Positions 18,057 to 26,480 of a stretch of DNA of 64,000 bases are shown piece by piece. Source of the DNA: Spirochaetaceae bacterium (GTDB lineage: Bacteria > Spirochaetota > Spirochaetia > B11-G9); contig WGCU01000077.1 in assembly GCA_015493635.1 (NCBI GenBank), positions 23,442 through 87,441 of the forward strand, written 5' to 3'. The number at the start of each line of letters is the position of its first letter. The stretch's first letter is position 1. The translations under genes were made by a program, and so were the position numbers. The notes under the pieces were generated by a model that ran no database searches, had not been told where the DNA came from, and worked only from the letters and a program-made list of their open reading frames with translations.

Positions 18057-19128
18057 AAAACTCCCGAAAGGGAGGCACAGGACCTTTATTATTGCTGAAA
18101 TAGGTACTGCCCACAACGGTGATCTATCGAGGGCAAAGGATCTTATACACTCCGCCCGGGATGCTGGTGCTGACTGTGTAAAATTTCAGTATGTTATAGC
18201 GGAAGAAATTATTCATCCTCTTACCGGCGATGTATTACTTCCCGGCGGGGCGATTCCTCTGTTTGACCGTTTTAAATCACTGGAAAGAGAACCGGAATTT
18301 TATTTATCCCTGAAAACAGAAGCGGAAAAATCAGGATTGTTGTTTCTGTGCACCCCCTTCGGCCCCCGCAGTGCTGAAGTTTTAATGGAGCTTCAGGTTG
18401 AAGCAATTAAAATAGCATCTCCGGAACTGAACTATTATGCTCTTCTTGACAAGGTGCAGTCGTTTCCCCTTATCATTTCCACAGGAGTTTCAACTCTTAC
18501 GGATATTGACAGAGCCATCTCCCACTGCCCGGAGGAAACAGCAATACTTCACTGCATAACCGCCTATCCGGCACCTGAAACTGAGTATAATCTTAAAGTA
18601 ATACCGAATTTAATGCGTATCTTTAATAAACCGGTCGGCATTTCAGATCATTCATTAAACCCTGTTCTCGTCCCCTCTCTGTCCGCATCAATGAAGGTAT
18701 ATGCCCTGGAAAAGCACATCACCTTTTCAAACACGGATAAAGGCCTTGATGATCCCATTGCTCTTACACCTGAAAACTTTAAACTCATGTGCAGGAGTGT
18801 TAGAGAAGCGGAACATGACGGATACAACGAAACACTCGAAAAAATGATATACGCTTTCGGCACAGAAAAAGTATTTACAACCCTCGGAGACGGAGAAAAA
18901 AAACTTGCCCCCTGTGAACGGGATAATTACAGGACAACGAACAGATCTATTATGGCAGTTGAAGATATAAAGAAGGGAACCCCTTTTACAGAAAGGAATA
19001 TAGCTCTTTTGAGAAGTGAGAAATCCCTCTCACCGGGCCTCCCGCCCGATTATCTATCTATTGTTTTATTTAAAAAAGCTGCAAAAAACATCCCCAGCGG
19101 AACAGGGATAACAGGAAACTGTTTTTAA
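18040..19128 (+). CDS. NeuB-family sialic/nonulosonic acid synthase-like protein
   Basis: 362 residues. The N-terminal TIM barrel begins FIIAEIGTAHNGDLSRAKDLI, the classic NeuB/SpsE opening, with CTPFGPRSAEVL, KIASPELNYYALL, IISTGVSTLTDI, CITAYPAPETEYNL and ISDHSLNPVL following in family order. These enzymes condense phosphoenolpyruvate with an N-acetyl amino-sugar. The C-terminal 60 residues form the SAF/antifreeze-like domain (RSIMAVEDIKKGTPFTERNI). No other nonulosonate genes lie nearby, so the exact sugar is unknown. ATG at 18040 or 18043; both lie inside the pncB end. Confidence 0.85.
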   Translation: MMNINKKLPKGRHRTFIIAEIGTAHNGDLSRAKDLIHSARDAGADCVKFQYVIAEEIIHPLTGDVLLPGGAIPLFDRFKSLEREPEFYLSLKTEAEKSGLLFLCTPFGPRSAEVLMELQVEAIKIASPELNYYALLDKVQSFPLIISTGVSTLTDIDRAISHCPEETAILHCITAYPAPETEYNLKVIPNLMRIFNKPVGISDHSLNPVLVPSLSASMKVYALEKHITFSNTDKGLDDPIALTPENFKLMCRSVREAEHDGYNETLEKMIYAFGTEKVFTTLGDGEKKLAPCERDNYRTTNRSIMAVEDIKKGTPFTERNIALLRSEKSLSPGLPPDYLSIVLFKKAAKNIPSGTGITGNCF

Positions 19129-19141
19129 CGGCAAACGCCGC

Positions 19142-20362
19142 TTATGAAGATTCGGTCTTTACCAGTTTCGCGAGTTCTTTTCCCCGCTGATATGCACGCT
19201 CATGAACTTCTTTATCAGCCGTTCCGTTCCATTCAACCGGATCAATAAACTCCCACTTCAATTTTTCTGTTCGTGCTTCAAAATCTTTCTGGGCACCGCC
19301 GCTCCAGCCCCATGAACCGAATCTGAACACCTTTTTATTCCAGATGTGCTTAATCCCAAATACATCAAGAACATACACAATAGGGGGAAACATCTTGTAT
19401 TCATACGTGGGCATTCCAAATACCAGCCCGGCAGATTTCCATGCGTCTGCCAATGCCCAGGAAACATCCTCATTTGGTACCCGGTGAATATGAACCGGAA
19501 CGTTTTCCGATCTGATGCCTTTAATAACGGAATGGAGAACCTGCTCCGTATGGCCGTACATACTTCCCCAGATGACAGTAATTTCCGGAAGTGCGGGACC
19601 ATTCATATACGTAGCAAAATCTTTGTAAAGTGAAACAATCCTTGCCGGATTTTCCCTCCAGATAATTCCATGTGAAGGAGCAATCATTGCTATTTCAAGA
19701 TCTTTCAGCTTATCAATCGCCTTAAGAACAAAGGTTGAAAAAGTTGATACAATGTTGGCATAGTATCTAAGGGACTCTTTATAAAAGAATTCATGATCTT
19801 CTTCGGAAAGTTCATCATCAAACACAGCTGCACCAATAGACCCATACGAACCGAAGGCATCACAGGAAAATAGAATCCGGGAACTCTTTTCGTACGTCAC
19901 CATAGTTTCCGGCCAGTGGACGTTAGGAACTTCCTCAAAAACCAGCTCTTTCCCATCACCAAGATCAAGGATGTCGCCGCTCTTTACCGCCCGGATATTT
20001 TCCGTTATTCCGGAAAAAACTTTTGCAAGCTCAACCCCCTTTTTTGTCGCAAGTATCTCAATTCGGGGGTTTTCTTCAATGAAATCATGGAGCCATCCCG
20101 TATGGTCAGGCTCCAGATGATTAAGCACCAGATAGTCAATTTCTTTAAAAGAAAGAGGAATAGACTCAAGCTGTTCTTTAATAGTCAGGGGAGCATCATT
20201 CCAATCCCGTACAAGATCTATAAGAGCTGTCTTTTCCCCTTTCACAACGTAGCAGTTCAGGGACACCCCATGGGGAATGGGCCACATTCCCTCAAACATA
20301 TCTCCGTTTTCAATGTTCGCACCAACACGGTATATTCCATTAACTATCTTAATTGCTTTCAT
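19142..20362 (-). CDS. fprA: flavodiiron protein (FprA type)
   Basis: 406 residues: a metallo-beta-lactamase-like di-iron domain (1-250) followed by a flavodoxin domain (about 255-400). Iron ligands are visible as NHLEPDH (81-87), NVHWPET and SCDAFGS, and APSHGIIW; the FMN loop begins WGSMYGHTEQ. Such enzymes reduce O2 to water, or NO to N2O, with electrons from rubredoxin. It is the last gene of the rbr-dfx-rd-fprA operon and starts three bases after the rubredoxin stop, so rubredoxin is the likely donor. Confidence 0.96.
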   Translation of the reverse strand: MKAIKIVNGIYRVGANIENGDMFEGMWPIPHGVSLNCYVVKGEKTALIDLVRDWNDAPLTIKEQLESIPLSFKEIDYLVLNHLEPDHTGWLHDFIEENPRIEILATKKGVELAKVFSGITENIRAVKSGDILDLGDGKELVFEEVPNVHWPETMVTYEKSSRILFSCDAFGSYGSIGAAVFDDELSEEDHEFFYKESLRYYANIVSTFSTFVLKAIDKLKDLEIAMIAPSHGIIWRENPARIVSLYKDFATYMNGPALPEITVIWGSMYGHTEQVLHSVIKGIRSENVPVHIHRVPNEDVSWALADAWKSAGLVFGMPTYEYKMFPPIVYVLDVFGIKHIWNKKVFRFGSWGWSGGAQKDFEARTEKLKWEFIDPVEWNGTADKEVHERAYQRGKELAKLVKTESS

Positions 20363-20365
20363 TTT

Positions 20366-20524
20366 TTAATCCTCTGCTGAAAAATCATCTTTACTTGCAC
20401 CACAGAGGGGGCACACCCAATCCTCAGGAATCTGATCAAAAGGGGTTCCCGCTGCTACTCCGTTATCCGGATCACCTTCTGCCGGATCGTAAACATATCC
20501 GCATACATCACATACGTACTTCAT
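20366..20524 (-). CDS. rubredoxin
   Basis: 52 residues. Two CxxCG knuckles, [12 protein letters not shown] at the N-terminus and [13 protein letters not shown] near the C-terminus, bind a single iron; the intervening sequence has the usual [14 protein letters not shown] cytoplasmic one-electron carrier. The ATG shares one base with the desulfoferrodoxin stop (TAATG) and AAGGAG lies eight bases upstream, within that gene. The position between desulfoferrodoxin and flavodiiron protein indicates it donates electrons to both. Confidence 0.97.
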   Translation of the reverse strand: MKYVCDVCGYVYDPAEGDPDNGVAAGTPFDQIPEDWVCPLCGASKDDFSAED

Positions 20525-20904
20525 TAAAATTCTCCTTTCCACAAACCATGTTTATTACAATATTCTCTGGCAGATACTTCCGCAGCGTCTGTCTTAAAAA
20601 CTGCTACCGGTTCATCACCAGGTTTAAGATACTGAAAGTAAGATTTACCGTAGGCAAGAAGTTCTATCCACTCTATGTAATGATCTTCAGCCATAGGATG
20701 CAGTGTACTTCCAACAGTAACTTTATAACCACCGTCAATTTTTTCAATTACAGGGACATGTTTCTCCGTTGCAGAATCAGCTGTCTTTTCCGGCAGTAAA
20801 TTCATAGGTTTACCGCAGCAAACCAAAGTCCCCCCCGCTCCGTGTTCTACTGCTACTATATTCCCGCAGATAGAACACCTATACATTTCGTTTCGTTCAG
20901 CCAT
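20524..20904 (-). CDS. dfx: desulfoferrodoxin (superoxide reductase)
   Basis: 126 residues from ATG 20904 (GGAAGG upstream); an in-frame ATG at 20925 is less likely. The N-terminal desulforedoxin domain has CSICGN and CCGKPM for the centre I iron; the C-terminal domain carries the centre II ligands [19 protein letters not shown] and CNKHGLW (four His and one Cys). It is thus a 2Fe-type superoxide reductase that reduces superoxide to peroxide, which rubrerythrin can then remove. Second gene of the oxidative defence operon. Confidence 0.97.
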   Translation of the reverse strand: MAERNEMYRCSICGNIVAVEHGAGGTLVCCGKPMNLLPEKTADSATEKHVPVIEKIDGGYKVTVGSTLHPMAEDHYIEWIELLAYGKSYFQYLKPGDEPVAVFKTDAAEVSAREYCNKHGLWKGEF

Positions 20905-20939
20905 ACTATTACCTTCCTTATACATTTAAAATACGTCGA

Positions 20940-21515
20940 TTACCAATTTTCTCCCAGTAACTCAAAATAAGACTGCGCATGTGCACAGGCAGGGCATACC
21001 TTGGGAGCTTCATATCCCTCATAGATGTAGCCGCAGTTTCTGCAGCGCCATACGACCTTTTCGTCACGTTTAAAAACTTTTCCAGCCTCCAGATTAGCAA
21101 CAAGATCATTGTACCTCTTTTCATGCTGCTTTTCCGCTACAGCAATCGCTTCAAAAACAGATGCAATTTTGTCAAATCCTTCTTCCCGTGCTGTTTTTGC
21201 GAAGGAAGGGTACATATCAGTCCATTCATAATTCTCTCCGCCTGCACCTGCTTTTAAATTTTCAAGGGTAGATCCTATAACACCAGCCGGGAATCCTGCA
21301 GTTATTTCCAGTTCTCCCCCTTCAAGAAACTTAAAAAGCCTTTCCGCGTGTTCTTTTTCCTGGGCAGCCGTTTCAGTAAAAATATCCGAAATTTGAATAT
21401 ACCCTTCTTTTTTTGCCTTGGAAGCAAAGTAGGTATATCGATTACGGGCCTGGGATTCACCCGCAAAAGCTTTTAATAAATTTTTCTCTGTTTCAGTACC
21501 CTTTAATCCAGCCAT
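20940..21515 (-). CDS. rbr: rubrerythrin
   Basis: 191 residues. The N-terminal four-helix ferritin-like domain provides the di-iron Glu/His ligands ([31 protein letters not shown]), and the C-terminus is a rubredoxin-like domain ([21 protein letters not shown]). It reduces hydrogen peroxide in anaerobes. First gene of the operon, with AAGGAG seven bases before the ATG and a strong promoter overlapped by a palindrome (21538-21581). Confidence 0.97.
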   Translation of the reverse strand: MAGLKGTETEKNLLKAFAGESQARNRYTYFASKAKKEGYIQISDIFTETAAQEKEHAERLFKFLEGGELEITAGFPAGVIGSTLENLKAGAGGENYEWTDMYPSFAKTAREEGFDKIASVFEAIAVAEKQHEKRYNDLVANLEAGKVFKRDEKVVWRCRNCGYIYEGYEAPKVCPACAHAQSYFELLGENW

Positions 21516-21537
21516 ACGCTCTCCTTATAAATATATT

Positions 21538-21581
21538 TAGTAACCATTACTAGTATAATAGCCACTTATTAAAAAAGTCAA
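21538..21581 (-). promoter_or_regulatory. rbr operon promoter with overlapping PerR-like operator
   Basis: On the minus strand TTGACT (21581-21576) and TATACT (21557-21552) are 18 bp apart. A perfect inverted repeat TAGTAA-CCA-TTACTA (21538-21552) covers the transcription start. In addition ATTACTAGTATAATAG (plus strand, 21546-21561) matches 14 of 16 bases with the element in the perR promoter at 63812-63827, so PerR repression is likely (inference). Confidence 0.6.
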
Positions 21582-21598
21582 GTACCTCTCTGAAACTG

Positions 21599-22054
21599 TC
21601 ATCTTGACTCCTCAATTTCTGCAAGAAGTTCATCTTCTATACGCAGCCGTCTGCTGATATCCCTGGCAAGATTCATAATTAAAATTGAAAATATCTGACA
21701 GCTGCATTTGTTTATTTCATACAATCCTCTGTTTGATAGTGTTAAAGTTGTTGTATCCTCTATGGCCCGGACCGAAGCTGCACACGGCTGTATATCAATG
21801 AGTTCCATTTCACCAAATGTTTCCCCTTCATCCAGTACAAGAAGCTGACGGAATCCTTCCCTGTGTTTACGTTTTTTTATAATTTCAACAGAACCCTTTG
21901 TAATAAAAAATATGCGGCTTCCACGTTCTCCTTCCCGTTCAATGAAATCACCGGTCACAAATGAACGCTCTTCAAAGAAAGGACGGATCAGTTCAATTTG
22001 ATCAGCTGTTATCCCTCCGAAGAGACTGTGTGACTGCAGTGACGTTAAATCCAT
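21599..22054 (-). CDS. cyclic nucleotide-binding domain protein without output domain
   Basis: 151 residues. Almost the whole chain is one CRP-type beta-roll: LFGGITADQIELIRPFFEE, then FIEREGERGSRIFFITKGSVEI, and the phosphate-binding segment GETFGEMELIDIQPCAASVRA, where FGEMELI corresponds to the FGE.(A/S)L cNMP pocket. No helix-turn-helix follows; the C-terminus is a helix (ARDISRRLRIEDELLAEIEE). It may act as a stand-alone cNMP sensor or subunit of another protein. ATG 22054 has GGGGAG. It lies 83 bases upstream of rbr but is probably separate, since the rbr promoter is between them. Confidence 0.85.
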   Translation of the reverse strand: MDLTSLQSHSLFGGITADQIELIRPFFEERSFVTGDFIEREGERGSRIFFITKGSVEIIKKRKHREGFRQLLVLDEGETFGEMELIDIQPCAASVRAIEDTTTLTLSNRGLYEINKCSCQIFSILIMNLARDISRRLRIEDELLAEIEESR

Positions 22055-22122
22055 TTAAGAACTCCCCTTGTTAACTCTAGTACATAAATTCATCTGTTGC
22101 AAGATTTTTTATAAATATTATA

Positions 22123-22151
22123 TTGTCAAAGGATGTGGATAGTTTTATACT
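22123..22151 (+). promoter_or_regulatory. promoter of DUF1007 gene with leaderless geometry
   Basis: TTGTCA (22123-22128), 17-bp spacer, TATACT (22146-22151), then six bases to ATG 22158. No Shine-Dalgarno sequence precedes the ATG. Transcription would begin at the start codon itself. Confidence 0.6.
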
Positions 22152-22157
22152 CCCGCC

Positions 22158-22793
22158 ATGAACAAGCGATTACTTCTTCTTCTTGTTACTGTACTTGCCG
22201 CTTTTCCTCTTTATGCGCATCCGCACATAATGCTCTTATCAGACCTTGATTTTATCTTTTCCGGCAGGACATGCAAGGGCGTCTGGGTTGAATGGGCATT
22301 TGACCGTTTTTTCAGTGCTTCAATTATCCAGGACTATGACACTGATCATGATGGTTCTTTCAGTATTAAGGAAATCAAGCAGGTACATGACCATGCATTC
22401 ATCAACCTTAAGCATTACGGTTTTTTTGTTTCCTTCAGAAAGGGAAAAACACGGAAGAGCCCCGATTCGGTAACCAACTTCTCCGCCAGAGAAAAAGACG
22501 GTGAGCTTTTCTATAAGTTTTTTATCCCCCTCGATACCTTTAAGTTCAGTAATGGGTTTTATCTTTCAATTTTTGACCCCACCTACTATTGTGCAGTAAA
22601 ATATCGAAAGAATCCTGTAAAAATTGAACAGTCAAAAGGGGAAACACCCTCATTTTCAATTGAAACAAACAAAAATTATCCTGTGTATTACAATCCTTAT
22701 GGAGCGGCAAATGATACCTCAACGTACAATAAATGGAAACCCGGACTGCAGACAGCCTATCCTAAAGAAGTCCATATCTTTTTTAAGCAGTAA
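22158..22793 (+). CDS. DUF1007-family periplasmic protein of a nickel/cobalt transport pair
   Basis: 211 residues. The signal peptide ends near PLYA (17-20), followed at once by HPHI, a metal-binding-looking motif; the chain also has DYDTDHDGSFSIKEI, a calcium-loop (EF-hand)-like segment of DUF1007 proteins. The family (COG3683) is regularly paired with NicO/RcnA-type Ni2+/Co2+ transporters, as here, and is thought to be the periplasmic partner. The reading frame overlaps the downstream permease by 83 bases. The promoter predicts a leaderless transcript. Confidence 0.8.
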   Translation: MNKRLLLLLVTVLAAFPLYAHPHIMLLSDLDFIFSGRTCKGVWVEWAFDRFFSASIIQDYDTDHDGSFSIKEIKQVHDHAFINLKHYGFFVSFRKGKTRKSPDSVTNFSAREKDGELFYKFFIPLDTFKFSNGFYLSIFDPTYYCAVKYRKNPVKIEQSKGETPSFSIETNKNYPVYYNPYGAANDTSTYNKWKPGLQTAYPKEVHIFFKQ

Positions 22794-23706
22794 AAAGTAC
22801 GGTATTTTATTCATTTTTCTCATTTTTATTTTAACTGCCGTTTCGGTTTCTGCGGATCCATTCACCTCCGGGAGTAACGGAGAAACTCTTCCGGCGGCAT
22901 CTCGGGTTTCGGTAATTCATATTCCGAAATTTCTCATCACCTCCCAGCTTGTATTCAGAGAAAAGGCAGGAGATATCCTCTCCTCCCTTAAAAATAATCC
23001 CTCTGTTTCTGTATTATTGTGGTTCATTTTTATTGTCTTTATCTATGGCTTTTTACATGGGGCAGGCCCCGGACATCGGAAAACTGTTGTCTTTTCCCTT
23101 TTTTTATCCCGTTCAGCAAAATCATGGGAACCATTTGCCGCAGGTTTCCTTTCCGCGGGACTTCATGCCGGCACAAGTCTTATTCTCATTATCATTTTCA
23201 AAGTCATAAAACAAACAGTTGCAAGCTTTACCAGTTCAGAACTCCTGGCCTTCTACCTGGAGGGATGGACCTTCATAGCTCTGGGAATCTTTGCCGTGTT
23301 CCTTATCATCTTCAAAATATTTGAAAACCATAGAGTAACATCACAAAGCAAAACGGTTATTCATTCAAACAAAAATATATATGGACTCCTTTTTGTATCA
23401 AGCCTTTTCCCCTGTCCGGGTGCTACCATGATTCTTCTGTTTGCTCTTTCAGAAGGACTTCTTACCATAGGAATTCTTGGAGTTGTAGCCATGTCCCTGG
23501 GAATGGGAACGGTTATCTCACTCGTAGGATACCTGGCTATGACAGGAAGAGAGAGTCTTTTCAAATGGTTTAAAAACAGAGAAGATAAAGTCAAAAGTAT
23601 CAGCGATAAGCTTGAGATAACATCGTATGTCCTCGTTGTGTTCTTTGCTTTATGGATGGGCAGCCCTTTCATCTACTGGCTTATTACCCACACCGGGGTA
23701 TCATAA
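22711..23706 (+). CDS. NicO/HupE-type nickel-cobalt permease
   Basis: 331 residues from ATG 22711, which has GGAG six bases upstream although it lies within the DUF1007 gene; the open frame continues further up, so the exact start is uncertain. Six or seven membrane segments. The family signature GFLHGAGPGHRKTVV is present, where NicO proteins show H.A.PGHGK; SSLFPCPGATMILLFALSEG is the second conserved helix. An N-terminal hydrophobic segment (ILFIFLIFILTAVSV) may be a signal anchor. It probably supplies nickel for the NiFe hydrogenase (inference from content of the window). Confidence 0.8.
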   Translation: MIPQRTINGNPDCRQPILKKSISFLSSKKYGILFIFLIFILTAVSVSADPFTSGSNGETLPAASRVSVIHIPKFLITSQLVFREKAGDILSSLKNNPSVSVLLWFIFIVFIYGFLHGAGPGHRKTVVFSLFLSRSAKSWEPFAAGFLSAGLHAGTSLILIIIFKVIKQTVASFTSSELLAFYLEGWTFIALGIFAVFLIIFKIFENHRVTSQSKTVIHSNKNIYGLLFVSSLFPCPGATMILLFALSEGLLTIGILGVVAMSLGMGTVISLVGYLAMTGRESLFKWFKNREDKVKSISDKLEITSYVLVVFFALWMGSPFIYWLITHTGVS

Positions 23707-23717
23707 AACCGTACCTT

Positions 23718-24704
23718 TCATTTCAGAATCTGGTATGCAGTATTATCGGTTGGTTTACCGCCGATAGTTGTTCGTATAGTAGGAACACCTTCTGCCTCAA
23801 AAGCAGCTGCAACCTTGTCCTGCAGCTCCTTATCGGGAGTCAGGGCAAGCATATAACCGCCTCTTCCCCCTCCTGTAACTTTTGATCCATAAGCACCGAG
23901 AGAATTCGCAAGATTACAAAGATGAATCAATCTTTCATGAGATAGTCCCATTTCTATGAGGATTTCATGATTGGCATTCATAATTCTTCCGGTTTCTTTC
24001 AGATCTCCTCCGGTAAGAGCTGCTCCAAGGGCTTTTACCTGATCCCGTATACTATCCAGACGTTTATTAAAGAGAACAGGATCGGAGGATTCCTGTTCTT
24101 CAAGAAATCCTTTCAATGCTGCAGTATTTGCAGTAATTCCGCTGTTGCCAAGAACCACTTCTACCGGTCCGCTCATATCAATACGCTTAAACTGCTTTAC
24201 ACCATCCTTAATCCAGTATTGAATGACTCCGCCGTAAGTTGATACCGTGTTATCCAGACCACTGGGAAGGCCGTGATAGCCGAATTCACCTTCCCATGCC
24301 ACATGGTTAATTCCAAGTATATCAAGGCCGAGATCAAACTCTTCATTACAAGCTCTGGCAAACGATACACAGATGGCAGCGCTGGCACCCACACCGCTTC
24401 CTGCCAGCAGATCACCGGAAACCGTAATTTTTATCGGATTCTTATCAAGATCCAGCCCCATTACTTCCACCATACGGTTAAAAGAGGCAATACTGTCCTT
24501 CTCTTTTGCTTTTTTATACCCAGGAACTTCAATCCTGTTATCTTCTACTATCCACCCCGATCCGGAGGGTAACCGTTCAACTTTACAGTATGTTTCAAAG
24601 GGTATCGCTGAAAGAACTGCAGGAATCTCCCACAGAACAAACTGGTCTCCTATAAGTATTGTTTTTCCAAATCCTTTACCTGTTCCCATTATCTTTCTCC
24701 CCAA
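23718..24704 (-). CDS. GHMP kinase, mevalonate-kinase-like
   Basis: 328 residues. Motif 2 is GDLLAGSGVGASAAICVS (ATP loop, PxxxGLGSSAA type), motif 1 begins GKTILIGDQFVLWEIPAV, GLPSGLDNTVSTYGG is the mevalonate-kinase-type segment, and motif 3 is KVTGGGRGGYMLAL. A metabolite phosphotransferase; mevalonate is suggested by the segment PSGxDNTVSTYGG, but the gene is the last in a sugar-type ABC importer operon, so a sugar or other imported alcohol is also possible. ATG 24704; the ribosome site GGAG is weak. The gene starts 9 bases after the permease. Confidence 0.82.
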   Translation of the reverse strand: MGRKIMGTGKGFGKTILIGDQFVLWEIPAVLSAIPFETYCKVERLPSGSGWIVEDNRIEVPGYKKAKEKDSIASFNRMVEVMGLDLDKNPIKITVSGDLLAGSGVGASAAICVSFARACNEEFDLGLDILGINHVAWEGEFGYHGLPSGLDNTVSTYGGVIQYWIKDGVKQFKRIDMSGPVEVVLGNSGITANTAALKGFLEEQESSDPVLFNKRLDSIRDQVKALGAALTGGDLKETGRIMNANHEILIEMGLSHERLIHLCNLANSLGAYGSKVTGGGRGGYMLALTPDKELQDKVAAAFEAEGVPTIRTTIGGKPTDNTAYQILK

Positions 24705-24713
24705 GTTTGTATT

Positions 24714-25538
24714 TCATTTCTCACTCTGAAGCGCAAAACCCTTCATAAAACTGTCCTGCATTATATAGAAAATCAAGAGCGGCGGAATCATGGTCATTAC
24801 AACGCCTGCCATAATAACACCCCAGTTATTACTGGATTCTGCGTTCATGAGCATTTTAATACCAATCTGCACAACTCGCATATTATCCGAATTTGTTGCC
24901 ATCAGCGGCCACAAATACTGATTCCAGATATAGATAAACTCAATCACCGATAAAGCAGCTATAGTGCTCTTTGTCAACGGAAGGAGTACCTTAAAGAAAT
25001 ACTGCATTGGTCGGCATCCGTCCATTTTGGATGCATCAATCAGCTCTGACGGAACAGTTTTAAACCGCTGAATAAAAAGAAAGGTTCCTGTAGCAGATGC
25101 CCAGAAAGGAACAATAAGCCCCGCATAGTGGTTTAACCACCCCAGTTTTCCAACAACATTAAAAAGTGCGACAATTCTTACCGGAACAGGTAAGAGCAGT
25201 GATATAAGAATAAGAATAAAAAGGATACTCTTTCCCTTAAATTCAAAATGAGTAAAAGCAAAAGCTGCCAGAAGGCTCATGATAACTTTTCCTATGGTAA
25301 CTGATACTGCAATAAACGCAGAATTAAACAGCATCCTCCCAAGATGCACTGCGTTCCATGCTGTTTTATAATTGGAGACAGCATTATTGCTGGGAATAAG
25401 ACGCGGCGGATATGATAATGCCTGCGTCTCAGTCTGTGTACTGATAGTAAGGGAAAGAATCACCGGCAGACAAATAACAAAAACCGATAAAATTAAAAGC
25501 GCGTGAATCGACAGGGTCTGTAATTTTGTTCTTTTCAT
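24714..25538 (-). CDS. ABC sugar transporter permease (MalG/UgpE type)
   Basis: 274 residues with six membrane segments and the cytoplasmic EAA loop ELIDASKMDGCRPMQYFFKVLLPL that docks on the ATPase. N-terminus TKLQTLSIHALLILSVFVICLPV is typical. Third gene of the importer operon; it starts 9 bases after the first permease. No ATP-binding gene is in the cluster, so a shared MsmX/UgpC-like ATPase encoded elsewhere is required. Confidence 0.93.
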   Translation of the reverse strand: MKRTKLQTLSIHALLILSVFVICLPVILSLTISTQTETQALSYPPRLIPSNNAVSNYKTAWNAVHLGRMLFNSAFIAVSVTIGKVIMSLLAAFAFTHFEFKGKSILFILILISLLLPVPVRIVALFNVVGKLGWLNHYAGLIVPFWASATGTFLFIQRFKTVPSELIDASKMDGCRPMQYFFKVLLPLTKSTIAALSVIEFIYIWNQYLWPLMATNSDNMRVVQIGIKMLMNAESSNNWGVIMAGVVMTMIPPLLIFYIMQDSFMKGFALQSEK

Positions 25539-25547
25539 CTGTTTCTC

Positions 25548-26417
25548 CTACTGATAATGAACTTTTTTTTCTGTGGTCTGAAACTGCAAAACGGTTATAC
25601 CGACAACAAGGAGAAATAAAACCAGACTTTCTGCTGCGGCATACCCTGTCTTTGAATTAACAAAGAAATCCCTGTACAGCTGATATATAAGTATATTTGT
25701 CGACCGTGCCGGTCCGCCTTCAGTAAGAACATCTATAAGACCGAAACTGCTGAAGTACGCGTACGTTGTATTCATTACAAGAAGAAAAAATGTTGTTGGT
25801 GAAAGGTAAGCAAAGGTTATGGAAAAAAACCTGCGCACCGGTCCTGCACCGTCTATGGCGGCAGCCTCTAAAGCACTCCGGGGAACGTTCCGCAGAGCGG
25901 TAAGATAAAAAACGATATTGTAACCCAAATTCTTCCAAACCGCAGCCATAATAATAATAAAAAACGCGGTGGTTCCCTGGGTAAGCCAGGTCCGGTATCC
26001 GGTAAAATAGCAGATAACACCATTAGCGGGATTGAACAAAAAGTTAAAGAGTGCACCGGCAATAGCTGGAGAAAGTGCGTATGGCCATATTAAAAAAGAC
26101 CGGTAATACTTCATTCCCTTAATTTGCTCATTGAGAAGAAGCGCAATCATCATGCTGAAAATAAGCCCCAGAATTACCACTGCCAGCGTAAAAATAAAAG
26201 AAATCCCAAAACTGTGTATGTAGTCACTGTTGGAAAAAATATTTTTAAAATTGTACAATCCTGCAAATCGTTCTGCTCCGGTATACGGATGAACGGTAAA
26301 CAGGCTCAATCTAAAGGTTTCAAGTGCCGGATAAAACAAAAAAACAACAAGAATAAGAAATGTCGGCAAAAGAAGAATGTAGGGTAACACATCACCTTTA
26401 AAAGTTGATTGTTTCAT
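25548..26417 (-). CDS. ABC sugar transporter permease (MalF/UgpA type)
   Basis: 289 residues, six membrane segments, EAA loop ALEAAAIDGAGPVRRFFSITFAYL. Opening LPYILLLPTFLILVVFLFYPALETFRLS is the usual first segment of carbohydrate uptake permeases. It heads the membrane part of the importer and follows the binding protein gene after a strong RNA hairpin (26440-26468) that may separate their expression levels. Confidence 0.93.
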   Translation of the reverse strand: MKQSTFKGDVLPYILLLPTFLILVVFLFYPALETFRLSLFTVHPYTGAERFAGLYNFKNIFSNSDYIHSFGISFIFTLAVVILGLIFSMMIALLLNEQIKGMKYYRSFLIWPYALSPAIAGALFNFLFNPANGVICYFTGYRTWLTQGTTAFFIIIMAAVWKNLGYNIVFYLTALRNVPRSALEAAAIDGAGPVRRFFSITFAYLSPTTFFLLVMNTTYAYFSSFGLIDVLTEGGPARSTNILIYQLYRDFFVNSKTGYAAAESLVLFLLVVGITVLQFQTTEKKVHYQ

Positions 26418-26439
26418 ATATCGTCCTTTACGTAAAAGA

Positions 26440-26468
26440 GGGGCTGCCCTTCAAATAAGGGCAGCCCC
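26440..26468 (-). terminator. intercistronic stem-loop after the binding-protein gene
   Basis: A perfect 12-bp stem (ggggctgccctt, loop caaat, aagggcagcccc) lies between the binding protein stop (26481) and the permease start (26417). It has no U-tract on the minus strand, so it looks like an RNA-stabilising element or partial terminator that raises binding-protein mRNA relative to the permeases. Confidence 0.75.
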
Positions 26469-26480
26469 TGTGTTAAAAAA

